64,000 bases of DNA from assembly GCF_000184745.1 (NCBI RefSeq), contig NC_014931.1, positions 5,394,001 through 5,458,000 of the forward strand. The letters are read 5' to 3'. A model generated the notes under the pieces. The model searched no databases, had not been told where the DNA came from, and saw nothing but the letters and a program-made list of their open reading frames with translations. Shown piece by piece: positions 12,801 to 18,800 of this stretch (the stretch's first letter is position 1; each line of letters begins with the position of its first letter). The DNA comes from Variovorax paradoxus EPS (lineage in GTDB: Bacteria; Pseudomonadota; Gammaproteobacteria; Burkholderiales; Burkholderiaceae_C). The position numbers and the translations under genes are program-made.

Positions 12801-15800
12801 GACGGCCACGGACCTGTCCGCCTCGCCCGCGGCGGAGGCGAGTCGCGCGCCAATGGCCAAGGCCGCGGGCACGCAGGCGTTCTCCACCCCGTCAGGGTGG
12901 ACCAGTCCTTCGGCGAGCTGGCCGATCCCCTCCCCGTGCACGACGTGCCATGGCGGGGTTTCGCTCCCCGGCAGCGAGAGGCGCGCGAGCGACTCCGCGC
13001 GCTCCTGCAGCCGGGTCCGCGCGGCGTCCGCATCGGGGCCGGGCCCGCCGTTGCCGAGCTGGAACGAGCGCTGCGCGAGCTGCTCGCTCAAGGCCATGAG
13101 CAGGCGGCGCTGCCCATCGACCACCGCGCGCACCGCTTCAAGCCCGGGCGGCGCGAGCGGCTGGGCGGCAAGCAGCGACCGCATCTCCTGCTCGCTCGCA
13201 TGCATGCGCTCGAACAGCGCGAGCAGCTTCGGCGTGAGACCCGCGCCGCGGAATTCTTCGGACCCGCGCTCGGCGGCCTCGCCGTCCTGCGAGATCGCCT
13301 CGTCCACGCGCCTCAAGGCACCCAGGTGCGCGAGGGCATGCTCCTGCGCGGCCCAGACCTGATCGAGCGACAGCAGGCCGATCTCGCCCGAAGCCGCCGC
13401 TGCGGTGTCCGGCAGGCTGACCGGCGGTGCGTCGCTGCGCCCGGGTTGGCGAGCGTGCGTGGGAAAGCTTTGCAGCGCCGAGCTCTCGATTTCATCGCCG
13501 AGGCCGGGGTTGCCGTCGCGCCACTCCATCACCGCGTCGAACCGCGTCCGCTGCTGCGCCGCGTCCATGAGCCTGTCGGCGCCCTCCTGGATGCCCGCTT
13601 CCTTTCGTGCCAGCGTCGGAATGTCCGGCGGCGCGTCGCCGCGCGGCGCCAGGGTCGAGCCCAGTTCCGCGAAACGGCCCAGCAGCCGCCTTTGCGCAGT
13701 GAGGATCGCCAGGTCGAGATCCACGCGCTTGGCCTCGAAGGGATCGTCGCCGCGCTGCGCGTCGTCCTGCGAGGTTGCATTGCGCTCGCGCATCGCATCG
13801 CGCTGGTGCGAGAACAGGGCCAGCAGCCTGGCGAATTCGGCCGGCGCCTCGGGCGGCACCTGGGAAAGCATCGTCTCGCCCGCCAACCCGCCTTCCTGCG
13901 CCTTGCCGGAGCGCAGCGCGTCGTCAAGCGCCCAGACGGCCTGCCAGTGGCTGTCGAACGTGCGACCGAGCTTCTCGCGCATGGGCGCATCCACGCCGAT
14001 GAAGGCCCGCATCGCGGCGGCCACGATGTCCGGCATCTCCCGGGGCGACACGCCCGCCTGCTGCGCCGCCAGCTCGGACATGGCCAGCGCCCGGCGCAGC
14101 CAGCCGGCCAGCGCGTCGGGCGGGGTGTCACCTCGCAACGCCGCATCCCCGGCATCCGCGATGCGTCCGGACTCGGCATCGTCGAAGCCCTTGCGCTCCT
14201 GCGACCGCGCGGCCACCCGTGCGGCCGTGCCCTTCACGATCGCCGCCCAGAGGGCAGGATCCTGCGCGGTGCTCTCGAGGCACGCCTGCACCTGTTCGCC
14301 ATCGCCCAGTTCGCCGCGAAGCATCGCGCTCGCGTCGCGGTCGTCCATGCGCTCGTTGCCGATGCGGCGCAGCACGTCCGTCAGGCCCTTCAGGTCGTCC
14401 AGATGCCGCGCCTCGAGGTGGGCGTTGTCGATCAGACCCTGCAGCCCGCGCAGCAGCGCACCCTGGGCATCGAGCAGGCGGCGATCCAGTTGCCGGTTGC
14501 GCGCCTGGAAGAATTCCTCGCCGTCCGGGTGGCCCCGAAAGACGGGCCGGTGATCCTTTCCGATGCGCTCCACCACCTCCGACCGCTGCTGGCGCAGTTG
14601 GACCAGCAGTCCGGCCAGCTCGGACAGGAACGCGTGCGATTCCAGCGCCGCGAGGTCCAGCCTGTGGGCATCGTCGCCAGGCGCGACGCGCCGGGTCGCC
14701 GGCAGGTCGAGCTGTTCCTTCAGGTCCAGCAGGGCCAGTTGTTCGGCGTCCAGCTGCTGGGCGAGCTGCGCGCGCCGATCGACCGGAAGCGCACGCGCCT
14801 CGCCCGCCGCGCGCGCGGCGCGGTGCACGAACGCCTCGGGATCCATCGGCTGGCCGGCATCGCCGGCGCGCGCGCCGTCGTCCTTGCCCACCAGCCCCTT
14901 GAACCATCCGTCAGGCAGGAACTTGCCCCTCGCCACGTCCTGCGCGTGGCGGCCGTAGTCGCGCAGCAGCACCGGCTGTTTCAGCAGCAACGGCTGCTCG
15001 GCCGTGAGCCGGCCGTCGCGGTGGGTGACGATCACCTCCACCCGGCCACCGGCGAGCGACTTCACGTTGCGCCCCGCCACGCCGTCGATGATCTGCAGGC
15101 GGCCGCCGCGGGTCTGGAAGTTCAGCATGTGCGCGATGTGCTCGCCATCCTCGCCCAGCATGACGATGTAGCCTTGCGCGTTCTGCTTGCCGCCCTGCAG
15201 GAAGCGCTGCGCATTCTCCGCGCTCGAGAACGCGACGTGCTCGACCGCGCCGTGCAGCGCGTGCACCTCGCCCAAGGTGGTGGCCTTGGATTCGCGGACC
15301 GTGTCCAGCGTCGAGAACGGCAGCATGCCGTGCTCGCCGGTCGTGGACTGCAGGCGCCGGCCCAGCGCGAGCGCGATCGGCACGCAGGCGTCCTTCAGGC
15401 CTTGCGGGTTGAGGCCGCGCGCCAGCGGATTGATCTTGCCGTGCACCAAGTCCCAGCTGCCGGGCGTCGCCGTCGCTTTCGGCAGCGGGCGCTGGCCGAT
15501 CGAGGCGCCATGCGGGCGCCTGCGCGCGCCCCTCGGCGCGCGGCGGCGGTTCGCGGGCGCCGTATCGAAGGCAGCCGATGCGTTGCTGCTCTTGCCCGTC
15601 CCGGGCTGCGTGCCGTTGTTCTGCGCGGCCGCCTTCAGCGCGGCCAGCGCGGGATGGAACAGGTTGGGAATCGCATTGGCCGCGAGCGGCCCCGGCGCCC
15701 CGCCGGAACCCGTGGACACGTTGACCTTCACCCCGGGCGGCAGCGCCGGCATCGAGGGCTTGCCCGCGCCGGCGCCCGTACCCGTGCCGCCGCTGCTGCC

Positions 15801-18800
15801 GCCCCTCGCGCTCGCGCCCGTCGTGGGCGGCGTGTGTCCGCCCGCCGTTCCCGGCGTGCCCGGGGTTCCCGGTGCGCCCTTGGCCGTGCCGCCAGCCGGC
15901 GGCACCACCAAGGGCTGGACCCGCGGCAGGCCGCCCGCGCCCGCACCCGGGTTCGACAGCCCTGCCATGGCCTGCTGGTGCTGCTTGTTCGCCAGCGGGT
16001 GGGTGATGAGGTCGCCGGCCGTGCCGCCCACGCTCTCGATCAGCGCGCCGATGTATTCGCCCTTGTTGGCCCAGCGCCCTTCGGTCGCGAGCGAGCTGGC
16101 GTTGGCCTCCACGATGCCCGAGGCCCCTTCGTTGGCGAACTGCATCGCCGCGCCGACAACGGGCATGCTCTTCGGCAGCGGCAGCCCACCCGAGATCGCG
16201 CCCGAGACAGGCGCCACTGCCAGCCCGACCATGGTGCCGAGCATCGAATCCTGGATTCGCTTGGTGCCCTGCTCCGTGCCCCACTGGCCGTCGAAGGCGA
16301 CCTCGACCACGTCGGCGCCGAAGTTGCCGAAGCCTTCCACCGCGGCCCCGGTCTCGCCCACCACGGCGCCGATCGCCGCGCGCCGGGTCAAGGTCGATGT
16401 GCCCCAGCGCGCGCCCAGGCTGACGGCGGTGCGCGCGCCCGCCACCACGCCGCCGACGCTCGCGCCGCTGCGCAGCCAGTTGTCGACCTCGCTCTTGGCG
16501 TAGGTGCCCAGGTCGCTCCACTGCGCCTTGCCGGTCACCAGCTTCGCGCTCCAGCCGGCGAACGAGACGTTGCCGTCGGCCGCGACGTTGCGGCCGTTCA
16601 TGAAGGCCCAGCCGTCATTGACGGTGTCGATGGTGCTCATCACGCCCTTGGCGGCGGCGACCGCCAGCCAGGGGTTCTTCGTGACCACGCCGACCACGAC
16701 ACCCGCCAGGATGCCCGCGGTCGTCTTCACCGAGGTGTCCACCGTGTCCCAGAGCTGGTCGTCGGACTCGGTCGCGCGACGGTAGCCGAGCGCCTGGCGG
16801 CCGTAGCCGCGCGAGATCTGTTCCTGCCGGTCGTAGAAGCTGTTCAGCGTGATGTCGCCGCTCGCAAGGTCGTTCTTGAGGTCCTGGGCGTCGTTTCGCT
16901 GGCTGCCGATGAAGTCGCGCTCCTTCGTCGCATCCTCGTCGCCGAACCACGTCCACGACCAGAAGTCGCGCAGCGCGCTGTGCTTCTCGATCCCGGCGTC
17001 GGCCTTCTTCAGGTCCGCGTCGATATCGTCCACCAGCTTCTGGGCGATGTCCTTGGCCTCGACCTTGGCTTTTTCCTGCGCGTCCAGCGCCGGCTTGAGG
17101 GCCTGCAGCTCGGGCAGCTTCATCAGCTCGTCCAGGCCGCTCTGGCGCGCCTCGGCGGCGCGCACGCTGGTGTTCGGGCCGTTGTGCAGCCCGATGGCGT
17201 CCAGTTGCGCCGCGAGCGCCGGATGCTCGGCGCGCCAGCGCTCGACGAAGGCGCTCGCCTCGCGGTTGCGCCGCTCGCTGCCTGCCGTCTCAAGCTGATT
17301 GATCTGCAGGCCCCGGTCGATACCCGACTGCTCGGTTTGCTTCTGGTACTTCTCGGCGGCCTCCTTGCTGTCCTCGGTGTAGTAGCGCGCCGCGCCGGGC
17401 AGCGACATGAAATGGTCGACGTACTGGATCTGCGCCCGGGCATCGAGGGTGTCGATGTCGAGCAGGTCGTTGTCGCGCTGCAGCGCCTCGAGGTCACCCT
17501 GTCCCGGGTAGAGGCCCGGGAAGGTGTCCGGGTTCTTCGCCATCCAGGCGTCCTTGTCGGCCTGCGCCCGCGCGATGGCACCGTCGTTCACCGACTTGTC
17601 GGCCGCATTGCTTTCCGTGCGCGCGTGCGCGGCCTCTCCCTGCGCCTGCAGCAGGTCGTCACGCGCGGTATTGCGGGCGGCCCAGGCGTCGCGCGCGGAC
17701 TGCGAGAGATTGGGCGGCGGCGAGCCCTCGTCGGCATCGCGCTGCCAGCGCTCGAAGTCTTCCCAGGCGATCTTGTATTCCTCCTCGACGCTCGCATAGA
17801 TCGGCTTGAACGGCTCGATGCCCTGCTTGCGGTCTGCTTCGATCTGCTCGGGGCTCTTGCCGCCGTAAAGGTAGGTGGTCTCCTTCCACTGGATGAACTC
17901 CCTGTAGAGCGCGGCATCGGCCTGCGTGAGCGCCTGCTGCTTGACGAGCACGTTGCTGTCGGCCTCCATCTCGCGCACGTTCGCCCCGGAGGCGTGGACC
18001 GTGCGGCTCATGTTGTCCACGTTGGCCAGCGCCCCGGGCAAGGCCGCGTTGGCCAGGCTGTGCAGCTCGCTGCCCGGCGGCGCGTGCACCGCATATCCAT
18101 AGATTTCGACGGCCTGCCGATCGGACTGGTATTGCAGCTGCGAGGCCGCGACCTGGGTGGCGCGCCCCTGGTCGCCGTTGGAAAGCCCCTGCTTGAGCGC
18201 GATGAGCTGCTTGCGCTCCTGCTGCAGTTCGGCGACCGGCTCGCCCGTCCTGCGGTTGATGTCGATGGCCTGGTTCACATCGGCCAGGCGCGCATCGTAG
18301 GCCGCGCCCGCCGTCACCCCCCGTTGATCGGCCTTCTGCTGCATGTAGCCCACGCCGCCGGAGAGCGTGACGGGCCCGTCCTGTCCCGTGAGCGGATCGT
18401 GGTTCACCTCGAAAGCCTGGTCGCCGGCCACGAATTCGCGCACGGGTTCGGGGCCCTTCGATGGATCGAAGCGCTCCACGACCAGTGCGTTGCTGGACGG
18501 GTCGTAGATCGTGCGGGTGCGCACGTTGCCATTTGCGGCGCTGGGCGCCTCGTCGAACACGTTGTCGGCGCCCAGCGCCTTCAGAACCACGTCTTCGCTC
18601 ACGCCAAGGCGGGCGGCTGTCTCGGGAATGCCGAGCCTGTCGGTGAAGACCGCGCCGCGCGCGGCCTGGGTCTGCGCCTCGCCCGCCGTCAGTTCGCCCT
18701 CCAGCGTGAGTTCGCGTCCGTTGGCCGTGGTGTAGACGCTCTGCCGCGTGCCGTCTTCGGCCGTGCGGGTCTGGAGCTTGGAGCCGTCTGCCAGGTATTC

